The notes below the pieces were generated by a model that was not told where the DNA came from, did not search any database, and saw nothing but the letters and a program-made list of their open reading frames with translations. Source: Streptomyces sp. NRRL F-5135 (GTDB taxonomy: Bacteria; Actinomycetota; Actinomycetes; Streptomycetales; Streptomycetaceae). From it: a stretch of DNA of 64,000 bases. How positions within the stretch are numbered: the first letter of the stretch is position 1; each line of letters opens with the position of its first letter. Below, one piece after another: positions 54,003 to 61,923 of the stretch. The stretch spans positions 372,001 to 436,000 of the forward strand of contig NZ_JOHR01000007.1 in the NCBI RefSeq assembly GCF_000719775.1, in the 5' to 3' direction. Made by a program: the position numbers and the translations under genes.

Positions 54003-54054
54003 CGTTGCACAGCATGCAACGGACGTTGCGCAGTGTGGCGCCGCGCGGCAGGAT
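54003..54054 (+). promoter_or_regulatory. Operator and leaderless promoter of KDPG aldolase gene
   Basis: CGTTGCA-CAGCA-TGCAACG (54003-54021) is a perfect 7-bp inverted repeat. It is followed by -35 TTGCGC (54026-54031), a 17-bp gap and -10 CAGGAT (54049-54054), six bases from the ATG. The operator lies just above the -35 element, a position compatible with activation or repression. The regulator is not in the window. Confidence 0.55.
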
Positions 54055-54060
54055 GACGCC

Positions 54061-54693
54061 ATGACCTCCTCCCTCCTGGACCTCGCCCCCGTCATCCCCG
54101 TCGTCGTGCTGGACGACGCCTCCGACGCCGTCCCCCTCGCCCGTGCCCTGGTCGCGGGCGGCCTGCCCGCCATCGAGATCACGCTGCGTACGCCCACCGC
54201 GCTCGACGCGATCCGGGCGGTCGCGGCGGAGGTACCGGAGGCGATGGTCGGCGCGGGCACGGTGATCACGCCGGAGGCCGTGACCGATTCGGTGCGGGCG
54301 GGTGCGCGCTTCCTGGTCAGCCCGGGGTGGACGGACACGCTGCTGAGCGCGATGCGGGACTCGGGCGTACCGTTCCTGCCCGGGGTCTCCACGACGTCGG
54401 AGGTCGTGGCGCTGCTGGAGCGCGGGGTCACGGAGATGAAGTTCTTCCCGGCCGAGGCCGCGGGCGGTATCGGGTACCTCAAGTCCCTCGCGGGACCGCT
54501 CCCGGCGGCGCGGTTCTGCCCGACGGGCGGCATCGTCGCGGCGTCGGCCCCGTCGTACCTGTCCCTGCCGAACGTCGGCTGCGTCGGCGGTACGTGGATG
54601 GTCCCGGCGGACGCGCTGGCGGCCAAGGACTGGGACCGGGTCGAGTCCCTGGCCCGCGAGGCGGCGACGCTGCGGGAGACACGCCGCCCCTGA
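54061..54693 (+). CDS. eda: 2-keto-3-deoxy-6-phosphogluconate (KDPG) aldolase
   Basis: A 210-residue class I aldolase cleaving KDPG to pyruvate and glyceraldehyde 3-phosphate, last step of the Entner-Doudoroff and uronate routes. Glu39 (IEITLRT) and the Schiff-base Lys127 (MKFFPAE) are present, with GAGTV, LPGVST and CPTGGI forming the phosphate and substrate sites. Length is normal for Eda. It could act downstream of ManD (14944) after KDG phosphorylation. Next on the opposite strand is the RNase H cluster, an arrangement common in Streptomyces. Confidence 0.92.
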   Translation: MTSSLLDLAPVIPVVVLDDASDAVPLARALVAGGLPAIEITLRTPTALDAIRAVAAEVPEAMVGAGTVITPEAVTDSVRAGARFLVSPGWTDTLLSAMRDSGVPFLPGVSTTSEVVALLERGVTEMKFFPAEAAGGIGYLKSLAGPLPAARFCPTGGIVAASAPSYLSLPNVGCVGGTWMVPADALAAKDWDRVESLAREAATLRETRRP

Positions 54694-54730
54694 ACCCCGG
54701 TTCTTCGGGCCCGAGGCCGGCGCGGTCCCG

Positions 54731-56161
54731 TCAGCGCAGATGTGACGTGTCGTTCAGCAGCCGCACCGACGCGTTGCCGTCCGCGTAATACGCGACCACC
54801 GACACAGAAGCGGCGGACAGCTCCATCCGGAACAGCGACTCCAGGGGTGCGCCCAGGGCCAGTTGCACCAGCGTCTTCACCGGCGTGACGTGCGTGACCA
54901 GCAGCACCGTCCGGCCCCGGTACCGTTCCAGCAGCCGGTCGCGGGTGGCCTCGATACGGCGGGCGACCGTCGCGAAGCTCTCGCCGCCGCCCGTGGGGGC
55001 GACGGAGGGGGAGGCGAGCCAGGCGTTCAGGTCGTCGGGGTAGCGGTCCCGCGTCTCCGCGAAGGTCAGCCCCTCCCACGCGCCGAAGTCCGCCTCGCGC
55101 AGTCCGTCCTCCACGGTCACCCCCAGGCCGAGCCGGGCGGCGACGGCGGCGGCCGTCTCGCGGCAGCGCCGGAGCGGTGAGCTGACGATGTCCTGAACGG
55201 TGCCGCGCTCGGCCAGGGACGCGGCGATCGCCTCGGCCTGGCGGCGGCCGACCGGGGACAGTTCGGGATCGGTGCCGCCGCTGCCCGAGAAGCGCTTCTC
55301 GGGCGTGAGGACGGTCTCGCCGTGGCGGAGGAGGACGAAGACGGCGGGAGGGCCGAGATCGGCGGGGCCCCAGCCGACCGACGAGGTCTCGGTGCTGAGG
55401 ACGGCGGGGCCGCTCTCGGCCACGGCCGCCGTGACGCCGGTGCGGGCCTCCGTGGCGACGCCCGCGCCGGTGTCCGCGCCGACGTCCGTACCGGCCTGCG
55501 TGCCGGCGACGTGCGCGCCGGAGGCCGCCGCGACCGTGCCCGCGTCCGCCGGGGCGTCCGCCGTGCCCGCCTCCGCCGGAGCCGTTCCGGCCGCCCCGGC
55601 GGTTTCCGGCGCCGCGACCCCGTCCGCGGCCTCGACGCCGGTCCCGGGCCCGGCCCCGGCCCCGTCTGCGGACTCGGCCTCGGCCCCGGCCCCCGGCACG
55701 CCTCCGGGTCCGGGTCGGCCGGACACCGCCGACGGCGCCTCCCACCGCTCGCCCCGCGCACCCGCGTCCATCGCCTCGTTGGCCAGCCGGTCCGCGTGCT
55801 TGTTCCGCTCGCGCGGTATCCACTCGTACGTGACCTGCTCCGCCGGGAAGACCCGCGCGGCCTCGGCGGCCAGCGGCCGCAGGTCCGGGTGCTTGATCTT
55901 CCACCGGCCCGACATCTGCTCCACGGCCAGCTTGGAGTCCATCCGGACCCTGATCCGCGCGGCCGGGCCGAGCGCCTTGGCCGCCTTCAGACCGGCGAGC
56001 AGGCCCCGGTACTCGGCGACGTTGTTCGTGGCGGTGCCCAGGTACTCGGCGACCTCGGCCAGCGCCCGGCCGGTGCGCGGGTCCAGCACGACGGCGCCGT
56101 AGCCCGCCGGGCCCGGGTTGCCCCGGGACCCGCCGTCCGCCTCGACGACCAGCTCCGCCAT
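54731..56161 (-). CDS. Bifunctional RNase H / acid phosphatase
   Basis: A 476-residue fusion. The N-terminal RNase H1 domain (1-135) has Asp9, Glu50, Asp75 and Asp124 as metal ligands (EADGGSRGNPG, NNVAEYRGL, RMDSKLAVEQ, HADRLANEA). A 135-residue Ala/Gly/Thr/Asp linker, much longer than usual, leads to a histidine-phosphatase domain (from about 275) with LLRHGET (His280) and THVTPVK. In mycobacteria the relative acts on RNA-DNA hybrids and on a cobalamin or alpha-ribazole phosphate. ATG 56161 gives the standard N-terminus MAELVVEADGG; ATG 56200 adds 13 residues. Confidence 0.9.
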   Translation of the reverse strand: MAELVVEADGGSRGNPGPAGYGAVVLDPRTGRALAEVAEYLGTATNNVAEYRGLLAGLKAAKALGPAARIRVRMDSKLAVEQMSGRWKIKHPDLRPLAAEAARVFPAEQVTYEWIPRERNKHADRLANEAMDAGARGERWEAPSAVSGRPGPGGVPGAGAEAESADGAGAGPGTGVEAADGVAAPETAGAAGTAPAEAGTADAPADAGTVAAASGAHVAGTQAGTDVGADTGAGVATEARTGVTAAVAESGPAVLSTETSSVGWGPADLGPPAVFVLLRHGETVLTPEKRFSGSGGTDPELSPVGRRQAEAIAASLAERGTVQDIVSSPLRRCRETAAAVAARLGLGVTVEDGLREADFGAWEGLTFAETRDRYPDDLNAWLASPSVAPTGGGESFATVARRIEATRDRLLERYRGRTVLLVTHVTPVKTLVQLALGAPLESLFRMELSAASVSVVAYYADGNASVRLLNDTSHLR

Positions 56162-56203
56162 GTGCCCCGGGTCCTCGGTCCCCGGTGTCGGCACGGCCAT
56201 CGG

Positions 56204-56947
56204 CTACAGGCCCGACTCGGCGGTACGGACCAGGATGCGGCGGCAGTTCTCGCACCGCAGCACGGCATCCGGGGCCGCCGCCCTGACATCGTTGAGCTCG
56301 GTGATGTTCAGCTCCAACTGGCAGCCCTCGCAGCGGCGCTGGAACAGCCGCGCCGCCCCCACGCCGCCCTGCTGGCCGCGCAGCTTCTCGTACAGCTTGA
56401 GCAGGTCGGCCGGTACGGAACCGGCGACGACCTCGCGCTCCTTGCCGACGGACCCCGCCTGGGCGTCGAACTCCGCGAGCGCGGCGTCCCGGCGCGCCGT
56501 CGCGTCCTCGGCCTTGGCCTGGACGGCGGCGACGCGCTCCGTCAGCTCGGCGACCCGCTCCTGGGCGGACTCCCGGCGCTCCATCACCTCCAGGACGACG
56601 TCCTCCAGGTCGCCCTGGCGCTTGGCGAGGGAGACGATCTCACGCTGGAGGTTGTCCAGGTCCTTGGGCGAGGTGACCGCGCCGGAGTCCAGTCGCTGCT
56701 GGTCGCGCGCGGCGCGCTGGCGCACCTGGTCGACGTCCTGCTCCGCCTTGGTCTGCTCGCGGGCGGTGTCGCTCTCCTCGGTGGTGGCGGCGACCAGCAG
56801 GTCGCGCAGCTGGGCGAGGTCCTTGGTGAGCGACTCGATCTCGGCGTGCTCGGGCAGCGAGGTGCGCTTGTGGGCGAGCTGCGACAGTCGTACGTCCAGG
56901 GCCTGGAGGTCGAGGAGTCGGATCTGGTCGGCGGGCGCGGCGTTCAG
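56204..56947 (-). CDS. C4-zinc-ribbon coiled-coil protein, probable CTG start
   Basis: A 247-residue protein: a long coiled coil (about 15-185) and a C-terminal C4 zinc ribbon (CEGCQLEL and CENCRRIL). Actinobacterial relatives sit between nif3 and the RNase H gene and are probably nucleic-acid-associated. The frame has no ATG, GTG or TTG before the conserved opening LNAAPADQIRLLDLQ. The likely start is CTG at 56947, which overlaps the upstream stop as CTGA with AGGAG at proper spacing. Start therefore unusual. Confidence 0.85.
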   Translation of the reverse strand: MNAAPADQIRLLDLQALDVRLSQLAHKRTSLPEHAEIESLTKDLAQLRDLLVAATTEESDTAREQTKAEQDVDQVRQRAARDQQRLDSGAVTSPKDLDNLQREIVSLAKRQGDLEDVVLEVMERRESAQERVAELTERVAAVQAKAEDATARRDAALAEFDAQAGSVGKEREVVAGSVPADLLKLYEKLRGQQGGVGAARLFQRRCEGCQLELNITELNDVRAAAPDAVLRCENCRRILVRTAESGL

Positions 56948-57891
56948 TTGGGGGCTCCTGGGGTGTCGACTGCGGCGCGCGAAGCGCTCGTCGGGTGGGT
57001 GGACTGGGACGAGTGGGTGGCCGGGTTCGGGGCGGGGTGGGTGACCGGGTGGGTGGAGGTGGGGGCGAAGTGGGAGGTCCAGGGGTCGGTGACCGTCTTC
57101 GAGACATGGACCCGCAGGTCCCAGCCGTGCCGGTCGGAGATCTCGTCGAGCTGGGCGGCGGCCTGCTCGCACCAGGGCCATTCGGTGGCCCAGTGCGCGG
57201 CGTCGATCAGGCCCAGCGGGGAGTGCTGGGTGGCCTCCGAGACCGGGTGGTGGCGCAGGTCGGCGGTCAGGAACGCGTCCACGCCGGCGGCTCTGACCTG
57301 GTCGAAGAGACTGTCGCCCGAACCACCGCTGACCGCGACCGTGCGTACGAGAGCGTCCGGGTCGCCCGCGATCCGCACCCCTTGGGCGGTGGCGGGCAGC
57401 CGGTGCGCGACCCGGGCGGCGAGGTCGCGCAGGGTGGCGGGCCGGTCCAGCTCGCAGACCCTGCCCAGGCCGCGCCGCCCGTGCGGGTCGGTGGGGTCCG
57501 GTACGAGCGGCCGGACGATCCGCAGGTCCAGCGCGCCGGCGAGGGCGTCGGAGACCCCGGGGTCGGCGGTGTCGGCGTTGGTGTGGGCGACGTGCAGCGC
57601 GATGTCGTGCTTGATGAGCGTGTGCACGACCCGGCCCTTGAAGGTCGAGGCGGCGACGGTCGTCGTACCGCGCAGATAGAGCGGATGGTGGGTGACGATC
57701 AGCTCGGCGCCCAGTTCGACGGCTTCGTCGGCGATTTCCCGTACGGGGTCGACGGCGAAGAGCACTCGGGTCACGGGCGCGTCGGGGTCGCCGCAGACGG
57801 TCCCGACGGCGTCCCACTGCTCGGCCCGCTCGGGGGGCCAGAGAGCGTCGAGCGCGGCGAGGACATCGGACAGTCGAGGCACGGAAGACAC
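56944..57891 (-). CDS. Nif3-like dinuclear metal-centre protein
   Basis: A 315-residue Nif3/DUF34 protein; members form hexameric toroids and have been linked to GTP cyclohydrolase-like and metal-related roles. Metal ligands are in ELIVTHHPLYLRG and HVAHTNAD, and a late DAAHWATEW. GTG 57891 (MSSVPRLSDVLAALDALW) is chosen; GTG 57882 is close. The last 30 residues are Thr/Ser/Pro/His low complexity. The stop overlaps the next start as CTGA, and RNase H follows. Confidence 0.88.
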   Translation of the reverse strand: MSSVPRLSDVLAALDALWPPERAEQWDAVGTVCGDPDAPVTRVLFAVDPVREIADEAVELGAELIVTHHPLYLRGTTTVAASTFKGRVVHTLIKHDIALHVAHTNADTADPGVSDALAGALDLRIVRPLVPDPTDPHGRRGLGRVCELDRPATLRDLAARVAHRLPATAQGVRIAGDPDALVRTVAVSGGSGDSLFDQVRAAGVDAFLTADLRHHPVSEATQHSPLGLIDAAHWATEWPWCEQAAAQLDEISDRHGWDLRVHVSKTVTDPWTSHFAPTSTHPVTHPAPNPATHSSQSTHPTSASRAAVDTPGAPN

Positions 57892-58212
57892 AGCACAAAG
57901 GCTACCCGCCCGAGGGAACGCCCGACCCGGCCGTGGACCGGCCCGGGGGCGGGGGCCGGTCGAGAGCGCGTCGAGAGCGCGTCGGGGTCCGTACGCAGAC
58001 GTACGCCGGCCGCGCCGACGGGCCGCCCGTCCGACACGTCGGCGGTCGCCTCGGCCCGCCTCGGCCGGCCTCGGCACAGGTCGACACACGCCACGGCGGC
58101 CGTCCCGGCCGCGCACACCCGGCCGCGCGGTCAGTGCGGTCAGTGCCGTCCGCGCGGTCAGTGCGGTCAGTGCCGTCCGCGCGGACCCGGCGGACCGTGC
58201 CGGCCGGATCCG
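57892..58212. other. Intergenic stretch
   Basis: No gene recognised. It contains a GTCGAGAGCGC direct repeat near 57958-57980, Gly/Arg-like GC runs and the 27-bp tandem repeat below. Both flanking genes run leftward, so it holds the nif3 promoter and the end of the siderophore-protein transcript. Confidence 0.45.
58125..58178. repeat. 27-bp tandem repeat, two copies
   Basis: Two exact 27-bp units (58125-58151, 58152-58178) are built from GCGGTCAGT and GCCGTCC elements. They lie just beyond the stop codon of the siderophore-binding protein gene. Confidence 0.85.
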
Positions 58213-59265
58213 TCACTTCGCCGTCAAGTACCCCCGCAGGTCGGCCAGGACCTGGTCGGCCGCCATCACTCCCAGGCCCAGGTACCACGTCTCGTCCTTG
58301 ACGTCCTTCGCCCGGCCCTCCTCGACCGCCTTCAGGTTCTTCCACAGCGGGTTGGACCGGGCCGTGTCGCGCTGGGTCTTGTCCGGGTCCCCGTACACGC
58401 CCGTGAAGATCCAGTCCGCGTCCGCCTCGTCGATCTTCTCCGGGCTGATCTCCACCGCCAGGTCCTCGACCTGCTGGTTCTTCGGCCTCGGGAGGCCGAC
58501 GTCCGTCAGGATCGTGCCGATGAAGGACGCCTTCCCGTACAGCCGCAGCCGGTCCGGCATGTAACGCACCATCGAGACCGTCGGCTTGTCCGCGCCGAGC
58601 TCGTCGCCCAGGGACTTCGCCTTCCGCTCGTAGTCCGCGAGTTCCGCCTTCGCCTCGGCCGTGCGGTCCAGTGCCTGGGCGTTGAGGAGGTAGTTCTCCT
58701 TCCAGGTGAAGCCGGGCCGGATCGAGAACACCGTCGGGGCGATCGCCGACAGTTCCTTGTACTTGTCGGCCGCGCGCAGCTGGCTGCCGAGGATGAGGTC
58801 CGGCTTCAGACCGGCGATGGCCTCCAGGTTGAGGTTGTTGATCGTGCCGACGTTCTTCGGGCTGCCCGCACCCTTCTTCAGGTAGCTCGGGACGCCCTCG
58901 TCACCCTCGGTCGGCGCGTAACCGACCGGCTTGACGCCCAGGGACACGACGTTGTCGAACTCGCCGACGTCCAGCACGACCACGCGCTCCGGGCGCTTTT
59001 CGAGTTCGGTCTTCCCCATCGCGTGCGTGATCGTGCGCGGGAACGTGCCCGGCGCCGCGTCCGTCCCGTACGACGCCGTCTTCTTCGCGGCTTCGGCGAA
59101 GTCCTTCCCGCCCGTCGCCACGGCGGCCTTCTTTCCGTCCCCGTCGCCGCCGGATCCGGATCCGGCCTTGTCGGAGCCGCCGTCGGCGGAGCCACCGCAA
59201 GCGGCGAGGGAAAGCGCGGCGGCCAAGGCCATGACGGCGGCGGTACCACGGGTCCTTATGGACAT
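58213..59265 (-). CDS. Siderophore-binding ABC lipoprotein
   Basis: A 350-residue FhuD/FepB-type periplasmic-binding-like lipoprotein. The leader ends LAAC, so Cys23 is the lipid anchor; a Gly/Ser/Asp hinge follows. The binding fold shows PERVVVLDVGEFDNVVSLGVKPVGY, LEAIAGLKPDLILGS and EKIDEADADWIFTGVYG. It would capture ferric siderophore for an importer not present here. A perfect iron box 32 bp upstream of the ATG predicts induction by iron starvation. Confidence 0.92.
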   Translation of the reverse strand: MSIRTRGTAAVMALAAALSLAACGGSADGGSDKAGSGSGGDGDGKKAAVATGGKDFAEAAKKTASYGTDAAPGTFPRTITHAMGKTELEKRPERVVVLDVGEFDNVVSLGVKPVGYAPTEGDEGVPSYLKKGAGSPKNVGTINNLNLEAIAGLKPDLILGSQLRAADKYKELSAIAPTVFSIRPGFTWKENYLLNAQALDRTAEAKAELADYERKAKSLGDELGADKPTVSMVRYMPDRLRLYGKASFIGTILTDVGLPRPKNQQVEDLAVEISPEKIDEADADWIFTGVYGDPDKTQRDTARSNPLWKNLKAVEEGRAKDVKDETWYLGLGVMAADQVLADLRGYLTAK

Positions 59266-59296
59266 CTCTGGTGCTCCCTTGAGGGAAGGGCGGGGT

Positions 59297-59314
59297 GGTT
59301 AGGGCGACCTAACC
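59297..59314. promoter_or_regulatory. Iron box (DmdR/IdeR-type operator)
   Basis: GGTTAGG-GCGA-CCTAACC is a perfect 7-bp inverted repeat containing TTAGG-N4-CCTAA. On the minus strand an additional TTAGGG half-site abuts it. It lies between the siderophore-binding gene (ATG 59265) and the divergent 59461 gene and may act on both. Confidence 0.85.
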
Positions 59315-59460
59315 CTAAGCTCCCGTCCGCCGCGCAGCACACCCACCCCCGCACTCCCTGATGAATCACCTTTCGGCCACCCATATAGGTGAAGTGCCCC
59401 CGGTGCTGTTGTTCGGGTGGAAGTGCGAAAACTAGCTTCGTCGCCGGAGGTGACCATCCG

Positions 59461-60966
59461 ATGACGGCTTGTGTTGCCGAGCGGCGCACGGCACTCGCGA
59501 TCACTGCGGACGGGAGCTACGCCGCCCGGCTGACGCTCCCCGCGGCGCCCCCGGGCGCCGACGGCGGAGCGCGAAGGGGAGAAGACGGCGGAGGCGGCGG
59601 CGCCGGCGGGGTCCGGGACATCGCGTACGGAGAAGGAGGCGGGCAGCAGGGGGACGGCTCCGGCGACGCCTGGTTCCCCGAGCGGTGGACCCTCGACGGG
59701 CCCGAGCCGTACGCCGTACCCCTCCCCCTCGACCAGCCCGAAGAGCCCGACACCGATGTCCTGCCGCTCGCCGACGGGCGCGTGCTCGTACGCCGCCGGG
59801 TGGCGGACCGGCACGACTTCTGCCTGCTCTACCCGACCGGGCACGCGACCGGGCACCTGACCGGCCACCCGGCGGCGGGGACCGGGACCGGGTACGGAGC
59901 CGGGGACGGCGGCGGGGCCGGATACGGGGGCGGACAGCGGGCCGGCCTCGGCGCGCGCGGCCGGCCGGCCGGACCCGCGCACGGTCGCCCCGCGGGCCCG
60001 GGGCATCCGGCCTGGCGCTCCCCCGCCGGCCGGGCCGGCGGCCCGGTGACGGGACAGCTCCCCGTGGGCGGTGTCGCGTGCGAGGAACTGGACCTGCTGC
60101 CACCCTCCCCCGACGGCCGACGCGCCTACGCCCTCACCTACGGCCCACACTCCACCACGGTGTGGCTGGTCGCCGGTGCCTCGTCCGGACCGGAACGGAT
60201 CGCCGAGGTACGGGGCCGCTGCTCGGGCGGCGTCTGGCTCGACCGTACGGGGCGGATGCTCGCCCTGGACCGGCGGTCGGACGACGGCGTGGTGAAGGCC
60301 GTCGCGGTCGACCTGGCACGGGGCGGCGAGGTGACCCCGCTGCTCCAGATCACGGACGAGAGCAATGACCGTCTGCTGCTCGCCGACCCGGACAGCGGCC
60401 TCCTGCTGATCCGGTCCGACGCGCCCGGCCGGGAGTGGCTGGGCTGGGGCGTCCTGGGCAGTTCGCTGCCCGTGCGCTTCCCCGAGTGCCTGCGGCCGGC
60501 GGACGGCCGTACGGTCACGCCGTTCGCCGTGCAGCCCGGTCAGGCGCTGACCCCGGAGGGGTGCGCCGTGGCGCTGCGGATCGACGGGGGCGGCGCGAGC
60601 TGGATCGGCGTGTGGCGCCCGGCGGGACGGCGCCTGCACGAACTGCCCGCTCCGGAGGGCTGGCTGGCGGGAGCGGGGCTGTGGACCCGGGACGGTGTGC
60701 TGCGGCTGCCGTACGCGACGGGGGCGGTGCCGTGCGGAATGTCGTACCTCACGGTTCCGTCGGACCCGCTCGGCGGAGGACCTGCGCCGAAGCGGGCGCG
60801 GAAGCCGGAACCGGAGCCCGAACCGGAGCCCGCCCCCGGGCCCGGTGCCGCCCCCGAGGAGGAGAGCGGACCTTCCGCCACCCCCGCTCCCCCCGCTCAC
60901 CGCCCGGCGCACAGGCCCGTTCCGCTCCAACAGGCACCCCTCATCGGCCGGCGGCCGCCTGGTTAG
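59461..60966 (+). CDS. Hypothetical protein with propeller-like repeats and low-complexity insert
   Basis: A 501-residue protein starting MTACVAERRTALAIT. Strand-rich repeats (DVLPLADGRVLVRRRV; YALTYGPHSTTVWLVAG; GGVWLDRTGRMLALDRR; LLADPDSGLLLIRSD) suggest a beta-propeller. A Gly/Thr/His/Pro insert (about 130-200) and a Pro/Glu tail (PEPEPEPEP) are disordered. No family assigned. A GGAGGTGACCATCCG leader precedes the ATG, with a strong GGAGG site. Divergent from the siderophore-binding gene with the iron box between. Confidence 0.72.
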   Translation: MTACVAERRTALAITADGSYAARLTLPAAPPGADGGARRGEDGGGGGAGGVRDIAYGEGGGQQGDGSGDAWFPERWTLDGPEPYAVPLPLDQPEEPDTDVLPLADGRVLVRRRVADRHDFCLLYPTGHATGHLTGHPAAGTGTGYGAGDGGGAGYGGGQRAGLGARGRPAGPAHGRPAGPGHPAWRSPAGRAGGPVTGQLPVGGVACEELDLLPPSPDGRRAYALTYGPHSTTVWLVAGASSGPERIAEVRGRCSGGVWLDRTGRMLALDRRSDDGVVKAVAVDLARGGEVTPLLQITDESNDRLLLADPDSGLLLIRSDAPGREWLGWGVLGSSLPVRFPECLRPADGRTVTPFAVQPGQALTPEGCAVALRIDGGGASWIGVWRPAGRRLHELPAPEGWLAGAGLWTRDGVLRLPYATGAVPCGMSYLTVPSDPLGGGPAPKRARKPEPEPEPEPAPGPGAAPEEESGPSATPAPPAHRPAHRPVPLQQAPLIGRRPPG

Positions 60967-61092
60967 ACTTTCGCCGGGGCCCGCCCGGGGACCGCGAGGT
61001 GAGCGGTGCGCCCGTCGCACCGCCGAGGCGGTACGGGACGGCGCGGGCCCTGCGCCACAGAAGAAGCGATCGCAACGGGGTGACTTCCCATC

Positions 61093-61269
61093 ATGTCTGA
61101 AGCCCGAACCGCCACGGCCCAGGAGCGTGCGGGAGCGGCGGCCGCCGAGGGGGACGGCGGCGGCCTCGGAAGGCACCGAGGGGGTGCGGCGTCGACGGAC
61201 GACTCCACGGCCCCCGTACACGGCCGTCACCGCCGCCCGGCGGGGTCGGACGGCGGTGACGCGGCCTGA
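61093..61269 (+). CDS. Small basic ORF, possible leader peptide
   Basis: A 58-residue frame beginning MSEARTATAQERAG, rich in Ala/Gly/Arg/His with a repeated GRHR motif. A hairpin follows 120 bp after its stop, so it could be a leader or a free small protein. Codon bias is normal. No family assigned; expression is not shown. Confidence 0.45.
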   Translation: MSEARTATAQERAGAAAAEGDGGGLGRHRGGAASTDDSTAPVHGRHRRPAGSDGGDAA

Positions 61270-61390
61270 ACACCCGCGCCTGAGTCCGGCCGGCGGGTCC
61301 CGGAACAGGACCTGTCGGCGCACCACAGTCAACGCAACGGGTCAACGCCACAGGCACCGGCGTCGGCACCGGCGTCGGACAACCAGGTGG

Positions 61391-61421
61391 GAGGCCGTCG
61401 CGGCAACCCCGCGGCGGCCTC
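61391..61421 (+). terminator. Hairpin, terminator or attenuator
   Basis: GAGGCCGTCGCGG and CCGCGGCGGCCTC pair through 13 positions (one T-G wobble) around a five-base loop. It lies between the small ORF at 61093 and the aldolase operon. Confidence 0.55.
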
Positions 61422-61492
61422 TCGTCGTTGTGCGTCCACCTCCGCATGACGAGGTGGCCGCCACGGCAGTTGAGCGACCCACCGAACAGGCC

Positions 61493-61511
61493 GTTGCGCG
61501 ATTCGCGCAAC
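61493..61511. promoter_or_regulatory. Palindromic operator candidate
   Basis: GTTGCGCG-ATT-CGCGCAAC is a perfect 8-bp inverted repeat with a 3-bp centre. Two degenerate copies lie closer to the aldolase start. The outer GTTGC/GCAAC resembles the operator at 54003. Confidence 0.5.
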
Positions 61512-61823
61512 CGCTGACGGACGTCACGACCCGATACCTCGTCAGGCGAACGCGGCGGTGAACCGGGCCGCGTCCCAGGACCGGAACGGGGCCGGGACCG
61601 GGACCAGGACCGAGGTCCCTCGCCTCGCAGCCAGGCAGCCACCCGGCCACGATCCGGCGCGCCTTCGGCCCGTACCGCCTCGCGGGCGGCGTACCGCCTC
61701 GCGGCGGCCACGATCAGGGCCGGGCCCGCGTACGGGCCACCTGCGCACCGTACGCCCCCTGTGCCCTCTCCGCCCGCGAGCAGTGTGCACACCTGCGGCA
61801 TCGTCGGCCGATCATGACACAAC

Positions 61824-61863
61824 ATGCGCGGAACGCGCGAGACCTCTTGCGCACTTCGCGCGA
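61824..61863. promoter_or_regulatory. Pair of degenerate operator copies 60 bp upstream of aldolase gene
   Basis: ATGCGCGGAACGCGCGA (61824-61840) and TTGCGCACTTCGCGCGA (61847-61863) match the 61494 palindrome at 12 and 14 of 17 positions. Their centres are 23 bp apart, two helical turns, suitable for cooperative binding of a dimeric regulator. Confidence 0.45.
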
Positions 61864-61923
61864 CCATGCGATCTTTTCGGCGCGAGCCGCCGCCTTGTCA
61901 TCGCTCCTGAAAGGTCGAGGACC

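Larger units (their letters stand above)
61270..61923. other. Long regulatory-looking intergenic region
   Basis: No gene recognised in 654 bp on either strand; the frames present are Arg/Pro low complexity. It holds a hairpin (61391-61421) and three related GCGCG palindromes upstream of the aldolase operon, described separately. Confidence 0.5.
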
